A DNA stretch of 64,000 nt from Sphingobium vermicomposti (GCF_011762025.1 NZ_JAASQR010000002.1:620001-684000), one strand, 5' to 3'; positions 19,259-28,955 are shown, numbered from the stretch's first letter. A program made the numbers and translations. Notes: generated from the sequence alone by a model not told the origin.

Positions 19259-20167
19259 TTGGAAGTTTCAGTACCTCAACAACGCTGCGGCGTCGTCGCC
19301 ATCGTCGGTGCGCCCAACGCGGGCAAATCCACCCTGGTCAACGCACTCGTCGGCCAAAAGGTCGCGATCACCAGTCCCAAGGCGCAGACCACCCGCACCC
19401 GCGTGATGGGCGTCGCGATCGAAGGCGATACGCAGATGGTGCTGGTCGACACGCCGGGCATCTTCGCGCCCAAGCGTCGTCTCGACCGCGCCATGGTTCA
19501 GGCCGCATGGGGTGGCGCGCAGGGTGCGGACCTCATCGCGCTGATCGTCGATGGCAAAGCGGGTCTTGGTTCCAAGATGGAACCGATCATCTCCGCTCTC
19601 GCCGCGCGCCCGGAAAAAAAATGGCTGATCCTCAACAAGGTCGATATCGCCATCAAGGAAAAGCTGCTGGTTCACACCCAGCGGCTCTATGAACAACTGG
19701 ACATCGCCGAAACCTATTTCATATCGGCCCAGACCGGCGACGGCCTGCCCGAACTGAAAACCGCCTTCGCAGCCGCCATGCCCGAAGGTCCCTGGCACTT
19801 CCCCGAAGATCAGGTGTCCGACGCCACCGACCGAATGATGGCCGCCGAAATCACGCGCGAGCAGCTTTATCACCAGCTCCACGCCGAACTTCCCTATTCC
19901 GCCGCCGTCGATACGGAACAATATAAGGAACGGGAGGACGGCTCGGTCGAAATCCACCAGCAGATCCTCGTCGGTCGCTCCAGCCAGCGCGCTATCGTGC
20001 TGGGCAAGGGCGGTCAACGCCTCAAGGAAATCGGATCAAAGGCCCGCGCAGAGCTGGCCCAGCTGATGGGCGTCAAAGTCCACCTCTACCTCCACGTCAA
20101 GGTGAAGGAAGATTGGGAAGACGACCGCTTCATCTATCGCGACATCGGCCTGGACTGGGTGGAGTAG
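19259..20167 (+). CDS. era: GTPase Era
   Basis: Era is an essential GTPase that binds the 3' end of 16S rRNA during 30S assembly. The protein is 302 residues. G1 is GAPNAGKS (17-24), G2 is in SPKAQTTRTRV, G3 is DTPG (64-67) and G4 is NKVD (126-129). A C-terminal type-II KH domain has the GKGGQRLKEIGSKAR loop. The start is TTG 19259, using the GGAG at the end of the upstream repeat. It is normally coupled directly to rnc; here about 390 bp separate them. Confidence 0.94.
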   Translation: MEVSVPQQRCGVVAIVGAPNAGKSTLVNALVGQKVAITSPKAQTTRTRVMGVAIEGDTQMVLVDTPGIFAPKRRLDRAMVQAAWGGAQGADLIALIVDGKAGLGSKMEPIISALAARPEKKWLILNKVDIAIKEKLLVHTQRLYEQLDIAETYFISAQTGDGLPELKTAFAAAMPEGPWHFPEDQVSDATDRMMAAEITREQLYHQLHAELPYSAAVDTEQYKEREDGSVEIHQQILVGRSSQRAIVLGKGGQRLKEIGSKARAELAQLMGVKVHLYLHVKVKEDWEDDRFIYRDIGLDWVE

Positions 20168-20172
20168 CGCAC

Positions 20173-20219
20173 CCCAACCCATTCACACCCACCCAACCCA
20201 TTCAAGCCCACCCAACGCC
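20173..20219. repeat. Short tandem repeat of 19 bp after era
   Basis: Two near-identical units of CCCAACCCATTCA plus (C/A)(A/G)CCCA are followed by a partial third (CCCAACGCCC). They run directly into the repeat element that starts at 20217. This is visible by eye; no function is apparent. Confidence 0.7.
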
Positions 20220-20324
20220 CGTTCGGGCTGAGCCTGTCGAAGCCCTCCACTTCTCTTGGAAGAAAAGTAAGGCCCTTCGACATTTGAGCGAGACACGTGT
20301 CTCGCTCAAACAGGGCGAGCAGAG
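20217..20324. repeat. Long repeat with palindrome (hairpin subtype), second copy
   Basis: It has the same architecture as 6594-6702: a forward GTTCGGGCTGAGCCTGTCGA unit, a spacer with CTTCTCTTGGAAGAA, then an inverted unit beginning CCCTTCGACA. That unit is interrupted by a perfect 28-nt palindrome (20283-20310; TTTGAGCGAG/CTCGCTCAAA, centre ACACGTGT) and resumes with CAGGGCGA. It lies between the convergent era and topA genes, where the hairpin could help end transcription. Confidence 0.85.
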
Positions 20325-20331
20325 ATAGCGT

Positions 20332-22899
20332 CTACTCCGCCGCTTCCTTCTTCTTCGCAGCTGCCTTTTTAGCCGGTGCTTTCTTGGCGGTCGACTTCTT
20401 CGCCGCAGCCTTTTTAGGGGCCGCCTTCTTCTTCCCCTTCTTCGCCGGAGCCGCCGCAGCCCGCGCGTCGATCAACTGGGCCGCTTCCTCCAGCGTCAAC
20501 GCATCCTTGTCGATCGTCTTGGGCAGCGTCGCATTGGTCGTGCCGTCAGTGACATAGGCGCCATAGCGACCCTCCATCAGCTTGATCTCGGCCTCGGTGC
20601 GCGGATGCGCGCCCAGCACCTTCAACGGCTCACGCCCGGCGCTGCGTGGCCCGCGCGTCGCCGCCTCGGCCAGCTTCACCACGGCGCTGTTCATCCCGAC
20701 CTCGAAAATCTCCGACGTCGATGACAGTCGCCCATATTTGCCGTCATGCAGCAGATACGGCCCAAACCGCCCGATATTGGCAACAATCGGCTTGCCCGTT
20801 TCCGGGTGCAGCCCAACCTCACGCGGCAGGCTCAGCAGCTTCACCGCCCATTCCAACGTCATTTCGCCATCGGGCAGATCCTTGGGAATGGAGCCACGCT
20901 TGGCCTCCTTCCCCTCGCCCATTTCGATATAGGGGCCAAAGCGCCCGGATTTGCGAACGATGTCTTGCCCGGTTTCGGGATGCTGACCCAGCACCTCCGG
21001 CCCCTTGTCCTCGCCCCCGTCGGCACCGCCGGGCTGTCCGAACTTGCGCGTATATTTGCACTCAGGATAATTGGAGCAGGCGATAAACGCGCCAAACCGG
21101 CCACCGCGCAGCGACAATTGCCCGTCGCCGCACATCGGGCAAGCGCGCGGGTTGCTGCCGTCGGTCTTGGGCGGGAACAGCATCGGCTCCAGAAACTTGT
21201 CCAGCTCCGCCGTGATGTCGGACGGCTTCTGCTCCATCACCTCGGCGGTCTTGGGCTTGAAGTCGCGCCAGAATGCCTCCAGCACTTCCTGCCACTGGGC
21301 ACGGCCCCCAGAAATCTCGTCCAGCTCGTCCTCAAGGCCCGCGGTGAAGTCATAGGACACATAGCGTTCGAAGAATCGCTCCAGGAACGCCGTCACCAAC
21401 CGCCCGCTCTCCTCCGCGAAAAAGCGGTTCTTCTCGACCCGTACATAGTCGCGGTCCTTGAGCACCTGCAGCGTCGAGGCATAGGTGGACGGACGCCCGA
21501 TCCCCAACTCCTCCAGCCGCTTGACCAAGGATGCTTCCGAAAAGCGCGGCGGCGGCTGGGTGAAATGCTGCTCCGCCGTCACCTTCTTCTTGGCTGGGGT
21601 GTCCCCCTCGGCCATGCGCGGCAACAGCTTTGAATCATCATCCTCGCTGTCGTCGCGGCCTTCCTCATACAGCGCCAGGAAGCCGGGGAAGATCACCACC
21701 TGACCCGTCGCCCGCAGCCCATGCTGGCCCGTGCCATCCACCAGATCGATCGTCGTCCGCTCCAACCGCGCCGAAGCCATCTGGCTCGCCAGCGCCCGCT
21801 TGTAGATCAGGTCGTACAGCCGCGCATGATCGCCCGACCCCACCTTGTCCCGGTTAAACTCGGTCGGACGGATGGCCTCATGCGCTTCCTGCGCATTCTT
21901 GGCTTTGGTCTGATATTGGCGCGGCTTTTCCGGCAGGTAACCGCCGTCATAACGCTCCGCAATCGCCTTGCGCGCGGCGGAAATGGCACTGCCGTCCATC
22001 TGCACGCCATCGGTACGCATGTAAGTGATCGCGCCATCCTCATAGAGCTGCTGCGCGATCCGCATCGTATGGCTGGCGGAAAAGCCCAGCTTGCGCGCGG
22101 CCTCCTGCTGCAACGTCGAAGTCGTGAACGGCGCGGGAGGATTGCGCGAAACCGGCTTGGTCTCGACCTTTTCTACCGTAAAGCGCCCGGCCTCCACATC
22201 CGCCTTAGCGGCCATGGCGTCGCCTTCCTTGCCGATGGTCAGCCGGTCGATCTTCTCGCCCTTCCAACGCACCAGTCGCGCGGTAAAGCCTTGCCCGCCC
22301 TGCTCCATTTCAGCCGCGACCGACCAATATTCCTGCGCGACAAAGCTCTCAATCTCGCGCTCACGTTCGACTACCAGCCGCAACGCGACCGACTGCACCC
22401 GCCCGGCAGACTTCGCCCCCGGCAACTTGCGCCACAGCACCGGCGACAACGTGAAGCCCACCAGATAATCGAGCGCCCGCCGCGCCCGATAGGCGTCGAT
22501 CAAATCCTCATCCAGCGCGCGCGGCTTCGCCATCGCGTCCAGCACCGCAGCCTTTGTAATCGCGTTGAAGGTCACGCGGTCCACCGTCGCAGGCAGCGCC
22601 TTCTTCGCCCGCAGCACTTCCTGCACATGCCAACTGATCGCTTCCCCCTCACGGTCAGGGTCAGTCGCCAGGATCAATCGGGTCGCCTTCTTCGCCTCGT
22701 CCGTAATGGCCTTGAGCTGCTTGCCCTTGTCGCCATAATTCTCCCAACTCATGGCAAAGCCCGCATCGGGGTCTACCGATCCGTCCTTGGGCGGCAGGTC
22801 GCGGATATGGCCATAGCTGGCGAGAACGTGGAAATCCCCGCCCAGATATTTCTCGATGGTCTTCGCCTTGGCTGGCGATTCAACGATAACAAGCTGCAT
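20332..22899 (-). CDS. topA: DNA topoisomerase I
   Basis: This type IA topoisomerase relaxes negative supercoils. The protein is 855 residues. The N-terminal Toprim domain starts MQLVIVESPAKAKTIEKYLGG, with acidic residues in ATDPDREGEAISWH. The active tyrosine is in ITYMRTDG. One zinc ribbon CPMCGDG..CSNYPECKYTRKFG is followed by several C-terminal topoisomerase repeats (GRFGPYI, GRYGAYVTDG). The last ~35 residues are almost only Lys and Ala (AAPKKAAAKKSTAKKAPAKK), a DNA-binding tail common in high-GC alphaproteobacteria. Confidence 0.95.
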   Translation of the reverse strand: MQLVIVESPAKAKTIEKYLGGDFHVLASYGHIRDLPPKDGSVDPDAGFAMSWENYGDKGKQLKAITDEAKKATRLILATDPDREGEAISWHVQEVLRAKKALPATVDRVTFNAITKAAVLDAMAKPRALDEDLIDAYRARRALDYLVGFTLSPVLWRKLPGAKSAGRVQSVALRLVVEREREIESFVAQEYWSVAAEMEQGGQGFTARLVRWKGEKIDRLTIGKEGDAMAAKADVEAGRFTVEKVETKPVSRNPPAPFTTSTLQQEAARKLGFSASHTMRIAQQLYEDGAITYMRTDGVQMDGSAISAARKAIAERYDGGYLPEKPRQYQTKAKNAQEAHEAIRPTEFNRDKVGSGDHARLYDLIYKRALASQMASARLERTTIDLVDGTGQHGLRATGQVVIFPGFLALYEEGRDDSEDDDSKLLPRMAEGDTPAKKKVTAEQHFTQPPPRFSEASLVKRLEELGIGRPSTYASTLQVLKDRDYVRVEKNRFFAEESGRLVTAFLERFFERYVSYDFTAGLEDELDEISGGRAQWQEVLEAFWRDFKPKTAEVMEQKPSDITAELDKFLEPMLFPPKTDGSNPRACPMCGDGQLSLRGGRFGAFIACSNYPECKYTRKFGQPGGADGGEDKGPEVLGQHPETGQDIVRKSGRFGPYIEMGEGKEAKRGSIPKDLPDGEMTLEWAVKLLSLPREVGLHPETGKPIVANIGRFGPYLLHDGKYGRLSSTSEIFEVGMNSAVVKLAEAATRGPRSAGREPLKVLGAHPRTEAEIKLMEGRYGAYVTDGTTNATLPKTIDKDALTLEEAAQLIDARAAAAPAKKGKKKAAPKKAAAKKSTAKKAPAKKAAAKKKEAAE

Positions 22900-22974
22900 T
22901 AATGCCCCGGTCTTTTAAGTGCTCTCACGTACACGCGCGAGTCTGGAAGCCGATAGCAGGCGACGTCAATAGCA

Positions 22975-24057
22975 TCATGACAGGCTCACCTTGCCACCCG
23001 CATGGCGTTCCAGCCGCGCCGCCAGCTCCAGTTCCAGCAGCACCGTCTGCACGATGGCGGGGCTAAGGCCGGACAGGCGGATAAGCTCATCGACCGGCAC
23101 GGGCGCATGGCCCAGCAGGCCCGTCACCTCCGCGCGGTCGCGGGCGGCCACGTCAGCCGACACAGGCTCCCCTGCGAAGTTCAGGCTTCCCTGCCGCACC
23201 ATGCGCACATCAATCCCGCCTATCGCTTCCATGACGTCAGCGCCGTCCTGCACCAACGTCGCGCCCTCGCGAATCAGCTGGTTGCATCCCTGCGCACGCG
23301 GGTCGAGCGGCGATCCCGGAACCGCCATCACCTCACGCCCCGCCTCAGCAGCCAGCCGCGCCGTAATCAGCGACCCGGAACGCGGCGCCGCTTCGACCAC
23401 CACCGTCCCGGCGCTCAGCCCTGCTATGATCCGGTTGCGCGCCGGAAAGTGCCGGGCGAGCGGCTGCGTTCCGGGCGGATGCTCCGTCACCAATAATCCC
23501 TCATTCGCCAGTTGCTCCTGCAACGCGGCATTTTCCGGCGGAAAGACGACATCGATCCCGCAGGCGATGACGCCGATCGTCCCGGTAGCGACCGATCCCT
23601 GATGCGCCGCCGTATCGATCCCCCGCGCCAGCCCGGACACCGTCACAGCACCCCGGTGCCCCAGATCCTGCGCCAGCGTCCGGGCGAACCGGCAAGCCGC
23701 CGCCGAAGCGTTGCGCGCGCCCACCATCGCCACGCACTGCCGCGTGGCCAGCGTAACATCGCCCCGCACGATCAGGGCAGGCGGCGCGCCTTCCATCTGG
23801 TCCAGCAAAAACGGATAATCGGCGTCCCCCATCAGCAGATAGCGGCCACCCACAGCGCGGCTGCGCGCGATTTCCTGCTCCACGACTGCGGCGTCGGCCA
23901 CGCTGCCCTTGCCCCCGCCACGCGCCGCCAGTTCAGGCACCGCACGAAGCGCCTCTGCCGCCGTGCCAAAGCGCGCAATCAACTCCCTGAAAGTGACCGG
24001 CCCGATCCGTGGAGACCGGATCAGGCGAAGGCGATCGAACCTCTCCTGCTCGCTCAC
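22975..24057 (-). CDS. dprA: DNA-processing protein DprA
   Basis: DprA protects incoming single-stranded DNA during transformation and loads RecA. The protein is 360 residues. The Rossmann-like core has VAMVGARNASAAACRFA, VSGLARGIDTAAHQG, GVIACGIDVVFPPEN, FPARNRIIAGLS and EAAPRSGSLITARLA. A C-terminal winged-helix (DprA_WH) covers about 300-360. The start is GTG 24057, overlapping the plsY stop as GTGA. The reading frame stays open far upstream through plsY, but that extension is antisense-like low-complexity and not part of the family. Confidence 0.92.
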   Translation of the reverse strand: MSEQERFDRLRLIRSPRIGPVTFRELIARFGTAAEALRAVPELAARGGGKGSVADAAVVEQEIARSRAVGGRYLLMGDADYPFLLDQMEGAPPALIVRGDVTLATRQCVAMVGARNASAAACRFARTLAQDLGHRGAVTVSGLARGIDTAAHQGSVATGTIGVIACGIDVVFPPENAALQEQLANEGLLVTEHPPGTQPLARHFPARNRIIAGLSAGTVVVEAAPRSGSLITARLAAEAGREVMAVPGSPLDPRAQGCNQLIREGATLVQDGADVMEAIGGIDVRMVRQGSLNFAGEPVSADVAARDRAEVTGLLGHAPVPVDELIRLSGLSPAIVQTVLLELELAARLERHAGGKVSLS

Positions 24058-24653
24058 CCCTTGGCGGCTCCGATCTTGGGTTCCGTGCCTTTTGCCAAGC
24101 GGGCAATGTTCGCCCTGTGCCGCCACAGCACGATCAGCGCGAGCGCCAGCGCCACGGGGACCAGGTCGATCCGGTCCATGAACCACATGGCGACCGGCGC
24201 GCTGACCGCCGCCGCCATGCCGCCTACCGACGACCATCGCGTGCCGAACAGCGCCGCCAGCCACACCAGGGCAAACACGATCCCGGCGGGCCAGTGGAGC
24301 GCCGTGATCACCCCCATCATCGTCGCGACCCCCTTGCCCCCGGCAAAGCGCAGCCAGACCGGGTAGCAATGGCCGATAAAGGCCATCGCGCCCGCCATCG
24401 GCCCGCCGCCATCGATCAGCGCCGCACCGATCAGCACGGCAGCAGCGCCCTTTATCAGGTCGAGCAGCAAGGTAGCCGCCGCCAACCCTTTCCGCCCGGT
24501 CCGCAGCACGTTGGTGGCGCCGATATTGCCCGACCCGATCTGCCGCAGGTCGCCCGCCCCGGTCATACGTGTCAACAACAGCCCAAAGGGAATGGAACCG
24601 AGCAGATAGCCGATCAGCAGGACGGTCGCGGGAATTAGCCAGGGAGGGTTCAT
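24054..24653 (-). CDS. plsY: Glycerol-3-phosphate acyltransferase PlsY
   Basis: PlsY is an integral membrane enzyme that moves the acyl group from acyl-phosphate to glycerol-3-phosphate, the first step of phospholipid synthesis. The protein is 199 residues with about five to six hydrophobic segments. The three active-site loops are visible: GSIPFGLL, GSGNIGATNVLR and FAGGKGVATMMG. ATG 24653 gives M-N-P-P-W-L-I-P, which starts at the first membrane helix; a longer in-frame start adds an unrelated basic leader. It is coupled to dprA by GTGA overlap. Confidence 0.93.
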   Translation of the reverse strand: MNPPWLIPATVLLIGYLLGSIPFGLLLTRMTGAGDLRQIGSGNIGATNVLRTGRKGLAAATLLLDLIKGAAAVLIGAALIDGGGPMAGAMAFIGHCYPVWLRFAGGKGVATMMGVITALHWPAGIVFALVWLAALFGTRWSSVGGMAAAVSAPVAMWFMDRIDLVPVALALALIVLWRHRANIARLAKGTEPKIGAAKG

Positions 24654-24815
24654 AATCTCGCCGAAATGATTGCGGCGCGACCATAGCGTTGCCGTCGCCG
24701 GGGGCAATGGTGAAGCTGCCCACCCCGAAACAAATCCTCCCCGCGCATCTGGCATAGGGAGGAACAGGAACCCAATGTTGACAGCCCCACCCTCACCCGC
24801 GACATGTGCCCCATA

Positions 24816-25619
24816 ATGAAAGTCGCACCATCCGCCCCCCTGCTATTTTTCGATTCCGGCGTCGGTGGGCTATCCATCCTCGCCCCGGCGCGCGCATTGT
24901 TGCCGACCGCGCCGATCGTCTATGCCGCCGACAGCGCCGGTTTCCCCTATGGGACCAAGAGCGAGGCGGAAATCGCCGCCCGTGTGCCTGCCTTGCTGGG
25001 TCGGCTGGTGGAACGTTTCCGCCCCCGTCTGGCGGTGATCGCCTGCAACACCGCGTCGACCATCGCCTTATCCGCCGTGCGCGCCGCGCTCAACATTCCC
25101 GTTGTCGGCACGGTCCCGGCGATCAAGCCCGCCGCGCTGATGTCGCAAAGCCGCGTCTTCGGCGTTCTCGGCACCGACGCCACCGTGCGCCAGCCCTATG
25201 TCGACCGGCTCGCCGCCGAATTCGGGGCCGACTGCACCGTCCTGCGCCATGGTTCGGCTGCGCTGGTCCAACTGGCCGAAGCAAAGCTGCGCGGCGAACC
25301 GCTCGACCCCGCCATTGCGAAAGATGCGCTCGCAGGCCTTCTGGAACAGCCGGGCGGCGACCGGATGGATATCGTCGTCCTTGCCTGCACCCATTTCCCG
25401 TTGGTGGAGGCGGAACTTGCCGCCGCCGCGCCCCGTCCGCTGCGCTTTGTCCATGGCGGCGAAGGCATCGCTCGGCGCATCGCCTATCTGACGCAGGGGC
25501 AGTCCTGGCCCTCATCGCCTCCGCCCGGAAAGGCCGTGTTCACCCGCCTCGACGGCAGCGTCGCCACGCTCGCCACCGCGCTGTCGGACTTCGGAATTGA
25601 CGAGATGGAAGCACTCTAG
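24816..25619 (+). CDS. murI: Glutamate racemase
   Basis: MurI makes D-glutamate for peptidoglycan by a two-base mechanism. The protein is 267 residues from ATG 24816. FFDSGVGGLS opens the fold; catalytic cysteines are C77 in ACNTAST and C191 in ACTHFPLVE. FPYGTKS and VGTVPAIKPA are also typical. ATG 24804 (four residues longer) is equally open and neither start has a good SD, so the first residues are uncertain. It diverges from plsY and precedes hemA at about 150 bp. Confidence 0.92.
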   Translation: MKVAPSAPLLFFDSGVGGLSILAPARALLPTAPIVYAADSAGFPYGTKSEAEIAARVPALLGRLVERFRPRLAVIACNTASTIALSAVRAALNIPVVGTVPAIKPAALMSQSRVFGVLGTDATVRQPYVDRLAAEFGADCTVLRHGSAALVQLAEAKLRGEPLDPAIAKDALAGLLEQPGGDRMDIVVLACTHFPLVEAELAAAAPRPLRFVHGGEGIARRIAYLTQGQSWPSSPPPGKAVFTRLDGSVATLATALSDFGIDEMEAL

Positions 25620-25621
25620 GG

Positions 25622-25646
25622 GGTGGGACCTTTGGTCCACTCCCAA
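25622..25646 (+). terminator. Possible terminator hairpin after murI
   Basis: GGGACC-TTT-GGTCCACTCCC can fold into a short stem just after the murI stop. No U-tract follows directly, so it is only a candidate. Confidence 0.35.
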
Positions 25647-25772
25647 CTTCCTCTATCAATATGCTAGCTATTTCTCCCTGGCGCTGCGAACGGTTATCGC
25701 TGGTAATAGGGCGGCGCAGCAGGTAAACGGCCCGCTAGAGGGGATGCGGGCCACAAGGGACTAGGGCGTCAG

Positions 25773-26993
25773 GTGAATTACAAGCATATCTTCGCACAGG
25801 CGATTGACCGGCTTCATGAAGAAGGCCGTTATCGAGTGTTCATCGATATCCTGCGCAACCGGGGTTCCTTCCCCAATGCCCGCTGCTTCCACGGTCATAA
25901 CGGCCCAAAACCGATCACCGTCTGGTGCTCGAACGACTATCTGGCCATGGGTCAACATCCCAAGGTCGTCGCCGCCATGGAAGAGGCGCTGCACGATGTC
26001 GGCGCAGGCTCCGGCGGCACCCGCAACATCGGCGGCAACACCCATTATCATGTCGATCTGGAAGGCGAACTGGCCGATCTGCATGGCAAGGAAGCGGCAC
26101 TGCTGTTCACGTCGGGCTATGTCTCGAACGAAGCGGCGCTCTCCACACTTGGCAAGCTGCTGCCCGGCTGCATCGTCTTTTCCGACGAACTGAATCACGC
26201 CTCGATGATCGCGGGCATTCGCAATTCGGGCTGTGAAAAGCGCGTATTCCGCCACAATGACCTCGATCACCTCCGCGAACTTCTCGAAGCGGAAGATCCC
26301 GAAGCGCCCAAGCTGATTGCCTTTGAAAGCGTCTATTCGATGGACGGCGACGTCGCGCCGATCGCCGCGATCTGCGACCTGGCTGACGAATATAACGCGC
26401 TCACCTATCTGGACGAAGTTCATGCGGTCGGCATGTATGGCCCCCGTGGCGGCGGCATTTCCGAACGCGATGAAGTCGCGCATCGGCTGACCATCATTGA
26501 AGGAACGCTGGGCAAGGCGTTCGGCGTCATGGGCGGCTATATCGCCGCCGACCAGATGATCGTGGACGTGATCCGCAGCTATGCGCCGGGCTTCATCTTC
26601 ACCACATCGCTTTCGCCCGTGCTGGTCGCAGGCGTGCTGGCGAGCGTCCGTCACCTCAAACAGTCTAACGACGAACGCGAAGGCCAGCAGGCCGCCGCCG
26701 CAACGCTCAAGCGGCTGATGGCGGAATCCGGTCTGCCGGTCATGCCTTCGGTCACGCATATCGTGCCGCTGATGGTCGGCGATCCGGTAAAGGCAAAGCG
26801 CATCAGCGACATATTGCTCGCCGAATATGGCGCCTATGTGCAGCCGATCAACTATCCCACCGTCCCACGCGGCACGGAACGCCTGCGGTTCACCCCCGGC
26901 CCTGCCCACACGGTCGAAATGATGCAGGAACTGGTCCAGGCCCTCGTCGAAATCTGGGACCGGCTGGAACTGGAACTCAAGAAGGCCGCCTGA
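25773..26993 (+). CDS. hemA: 5-aminolevulinate synthase
   Basis: This PLP enzyme condenses glycine with succinyl-CoA to 5-aminolevulinate, the entry to haem in alphaproteobacteria (Shemin pathway). The protein is 406 residues. The glycine-rich region is [13 protein letters not shown], the PLP aspartate lies in [17 protein letters not shown], and the PLP lysine is K248 in [14 protein letters not shown]. The start is GTG 25773, preceded by AGGG. It uses succinyl-CoA, which is also the product of the methylmalonyl-CoA route encoded earlier. Confidence 0.95.
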   Translation: MNYKHIFAQAIDRLHEEGRYRVFIDILRNRGSFPNARCFHGHNGPKPITVWCSNDYLAMGQHPKVVAAMEEALHDVGAGSGGTRNIGGNTHYHVDLEGELADLHGKEAALLFTSGYVSNEAALSTLGKLLPGCIVFSDELNHASMIAGIRNSGCEKRVFRHNDLDHLRELLEAEDPEAPKLIAFESVYSMDGDVAPIAAICDLADEYNALTYLDEVHAVGMYGPRGGGISERDEVAHRLTIIEGTLGKAFGVMGGYIAADQMIVDVIRSYAPGFIFTTSLSPVLVAGVLASVRHLKQSNDEREGQQAAAATLKRLMAESGLPVMPSVTHIVPLMVGDPVKAKRISDILLAEYGAYVQPINYPTVPRGTERLRFTPGPAHTVEMMQELVQALVEIWDRLELELKKAA

Positions 26994-27006
26994 CGCCACC
27001 CGCGCC

Positions 27007-27030
27007 GTGCTCCTGCGAAGGCAGGAGCCC
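27007..27030. repeat. Hairpin repeat GCTCCTGCGAAGGCAGGAGC
   Basis: Perfect 8-bp stem GCTCCTGC (27009-27016) / GCAGGAGC (27021-27028) with loop GAAG. This GCGAAGGC-centred hairpin type is a common alphaproteobacterial intergenic repeat. It lies between convergent hemA and btaB and may serve as a bidirectional terminator. Confidence 0.7.
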
Positions 27031-27090
27031 AGTCCGTCGGTTTGAACTAAGCTCCATACCCACGCAGCAGCACTCGCGCTCTGGATCCAC

Positions 27091-27738
27091 TCAAACCCGG
27101 ATCAATCCCCCGCGCACCGCATAGCCGCGATACAGCGCCCGACTATGCGGGAACCCGCCCACATCCACTGCCAGCCTCTCGATCACCCGTTTGAGGTCCG
27201 CGCGCGGCGATACATGAAACTTCGCCAGCCACCCGAACAGCGCCTGTTTCCAAAGGGCAGGCAACCCCTCCTGCTGCCCGAAATCGACGACCTCCAGCCT
27301 GCCGCCATGCGCGACGCACTGCGCCGCTTGCCGCAGCGCGCTTTCCCAGTTCGGGATCATCGACAGCGCATAGCTGATGAACACCCGCTCGAACGCCTGA
27401 CGCCCGAACAGCGCCGCCGCGTCAAACCCGCATGCATCCCCCTGCACCAGCACGACCCTGTCCGCCATGCCCGCTTTCGCCACGGCCTTTCGCGCCGTTT
27501 CCAACATCACCTCGGAAATATCGACGCCGTAAAGCCGCGCCTGCGGCCATGCGCGTCCCACGGCGATCAGGTTCCGCCCGGTCCCGCACCCGATTTCCAG
27601 CACCGCCCCGCCAGCCGGAGGCGCTAGTTCGGCAATCAGATCGTCTCGCCCCAGCAGATAATATTTGCGCGACAGGTCATAAATGTGGCGCTGACGCCGG
27701 TAAACGCTGTCCATCAGCCCATCATGCCCCCCGCTCAT
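27091..27738 (-). CDS. btaB: BtaB-like S-adenosylmethionine methyltransferase (betaine lipid)
   Basis: A 215-residue class I SAM methyltransferase. Motif I is AVLEIGCGTGRNLIAVG and the acidic loop is YGVDISEVMLE. Next to BtaA, it is best read as BtaB, which adds three methyl groups to diacylglyceryl-homoserine to give DGTS betaine lipid. The N-terminal YRRQRHIYDLSRKYYLLGRD fits that family. The start ATG 27738 overlaps the btaA stop as TGATG, with AAGGA upstream; GTG 27741 is an alternative one codon earlier. By sequence alone it could be another methyltransferase; the pairing with btaA gives the call its weight. Confidence 0.85.
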   Translation of the reverse strand: MSGGHDGLMDSVYRRQRHIYDLSRKYYLLGRDDLIAELAPPAGGAVLEIGCGTGRNLIAVGRAWPQARLYGVDISEVMLETARKAVAKAGMADRVVLVQGDACGFDAAALFGRQAFERVFISYALSMIPNWESALRQAAQCVAHGGRLEVVDFGQQEGLPALWKQALFGWLAKFHVSPRADLKRVIERLAVDVGGFPHSRALYRGYAVRGGLIRV

Positions 27739-28955
27739 CACGCGTCCTTCAGCACATAGAGATGCACGCCGCCATAGATGGCCGACCGGTCGCGCGCCGT
27801 GTGCCCACGCGATTCCTCCGCTCGATAGTCCCAGCGCGACAGCAGCGCGTCATCGACGCGGCCCGGCAGGATGCTCGGTTCCCCGGCGGTGCGGAACAGC
27901 ACCCGCGCTCCTGGCCGCGCCGTGCGCGTGATCTGCGCCCACAGCGCGTTCAACTGCGCATCGTCCATCCAATCCTGCGCGTCCAGCAGCACATAGCGAT
28001 CAGCCGAACCTGCCGATTGCGAGCCGAGGAAGTCGGTGAAGTTCGCATGCCGCACGTCCACCCGCCCCGTCCGCCCTGCCACCGCAGCATGGTTGTCCGA
28101 TCGCAGATAGGGCGGCAAAGGCCCTTCACCGCCAGCATAGCCGCGTCCGAACGCCTGCACGGCGAAATAATTGTCTGTGATATCAAAGTCGCAGGCGAGC
28201 TTCCTCAGACGCGCCTTGAGCACCGCGTCCATCCGTTCATCGCCCGCCAGCGCCTCATATTGCGCCGGTGGGATGCCCAACCCGAACAGCGAAGCCGGTT
28301 GGCCGGTCAGCCACCGCATGAAGGCGCTGTCGAACACCGGGGCGATTTCAGCGTCGAAAATCAGGCGCTGCTCCTCGATCGTCCGGGCATCCAGCATGCG
28401 CCGGGGATCGACGCCATGCAGCCGCGCCAGCAGGTGCGCCGCGCCGATGAAGCGGCCCAGCAGCCCATGCCTGTATATGCCCCGCGCAAATCCCCCGATC
28501 CGTCGCCGCCCGATCAGGTCGCGACCTTCCCAATAGCGCCGCGTCGCTTCGTCCAGATGGGGCGCGACATGCGCGCGATAGGCCGCCACATTGTCCCGGC
28601 AATCGGCCTTGGCAAAGAAACGATGGAACGCCGCATGATCCGGCAATGTTCGTGCGGCCACCAGCTTCAGCCGGTTGAGCGCGATATGCGCCGTGTTCAG
28701 GTCCACCGCCGTAATCTTTGCCGGATCGGCGGTCAGATAGCTCAGCACATTGCACCCGCCCGAAGCGATGGTGACGACATGACAGTCCGCCGTAATCGCC
28801 AGCGCGTTCATGTCCACCTCCGGGTCTTCCCATATCTGGGCATAGACCAGACCCCGGAACGCGAAGGTGAAGGCCCGCTCCAGCAATCCCTGTTTCGACA
28901 AATGCCGATGCCGATGCACGGCGCGCGTGATGTTCCGATGTGCCGCAGATGCCAT
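27738..28955 (-). CDS. btaA: BtaA: SAM:diacylglycerol 3-amino-3-carboxypropyltransferase (DUF3419)
   Basis: BtaA transfers the 3-amino-3-carboxypropyl group of SAM to diacylglycerol, forming diacylglyceryl-homoserine. The protein is 405 residues, the usual size for DUF3419. Recognisable segments are GLVYAQIWEDPEVDMNAL near the N-terminus, IASGGCNVLSYLT (SAM-site glycine motif), VDLNTAHIALNRLK, and VLLDAQDWMDD with VLFRTAGEPSILP in the C-half. SD AAGGAAG precedes ATG 28955. The product, a phosphorus-free membrane lipid, typically replaces phospholipids in phosphate starvation. A Pho-box-like repeat is about 50 bp upstream. Confidence 0.9.
   Translation of the reverse strand: MASAAHRNITRAVHRHRHLSKQGLLERAFTFAFRGLVYAQIWEDPEVDMNALAITADCHVVTIASGGCNVLSYLTADPAKITAVDLNTAHIALNRLKLVAARTLPDHAAFHRFFAKADCRDNVAAYRAHVAPHLDEATRRYWEGRDLIGRRRIGGFARGIYRHGLLGRFIGAAHLLARLHGVDPRRMLDARTIEEQRLIFDAEIAPVFDSAFMRWLTGQPASLFGLGIPPAQYEALAGDERMDAVLKARLRKLACDFDITDNYFAVQAFGRGYAGGEGPLPPYLRSDNHAAVAGRTGRVDVRHANFTDFLGSQSAGSADRYVLLDAQDWMDDAQLNALWAQITRTARPGARVLFRTAGEPSILPGRVDDALLSRWDYRAEESRGHTARDRSAIYGGVHLYVLKDA

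Noticed and set aside
22975..24723. Single 582-codon frame that would fuse a long N-terminal extension to DprA
   Set aside because: The first about 220 codons overlap plsY in another frame and encode Arg/Gly-rich text unlike any family; DprA starts cleanly at GTG 24057 with a GTGA overlap.
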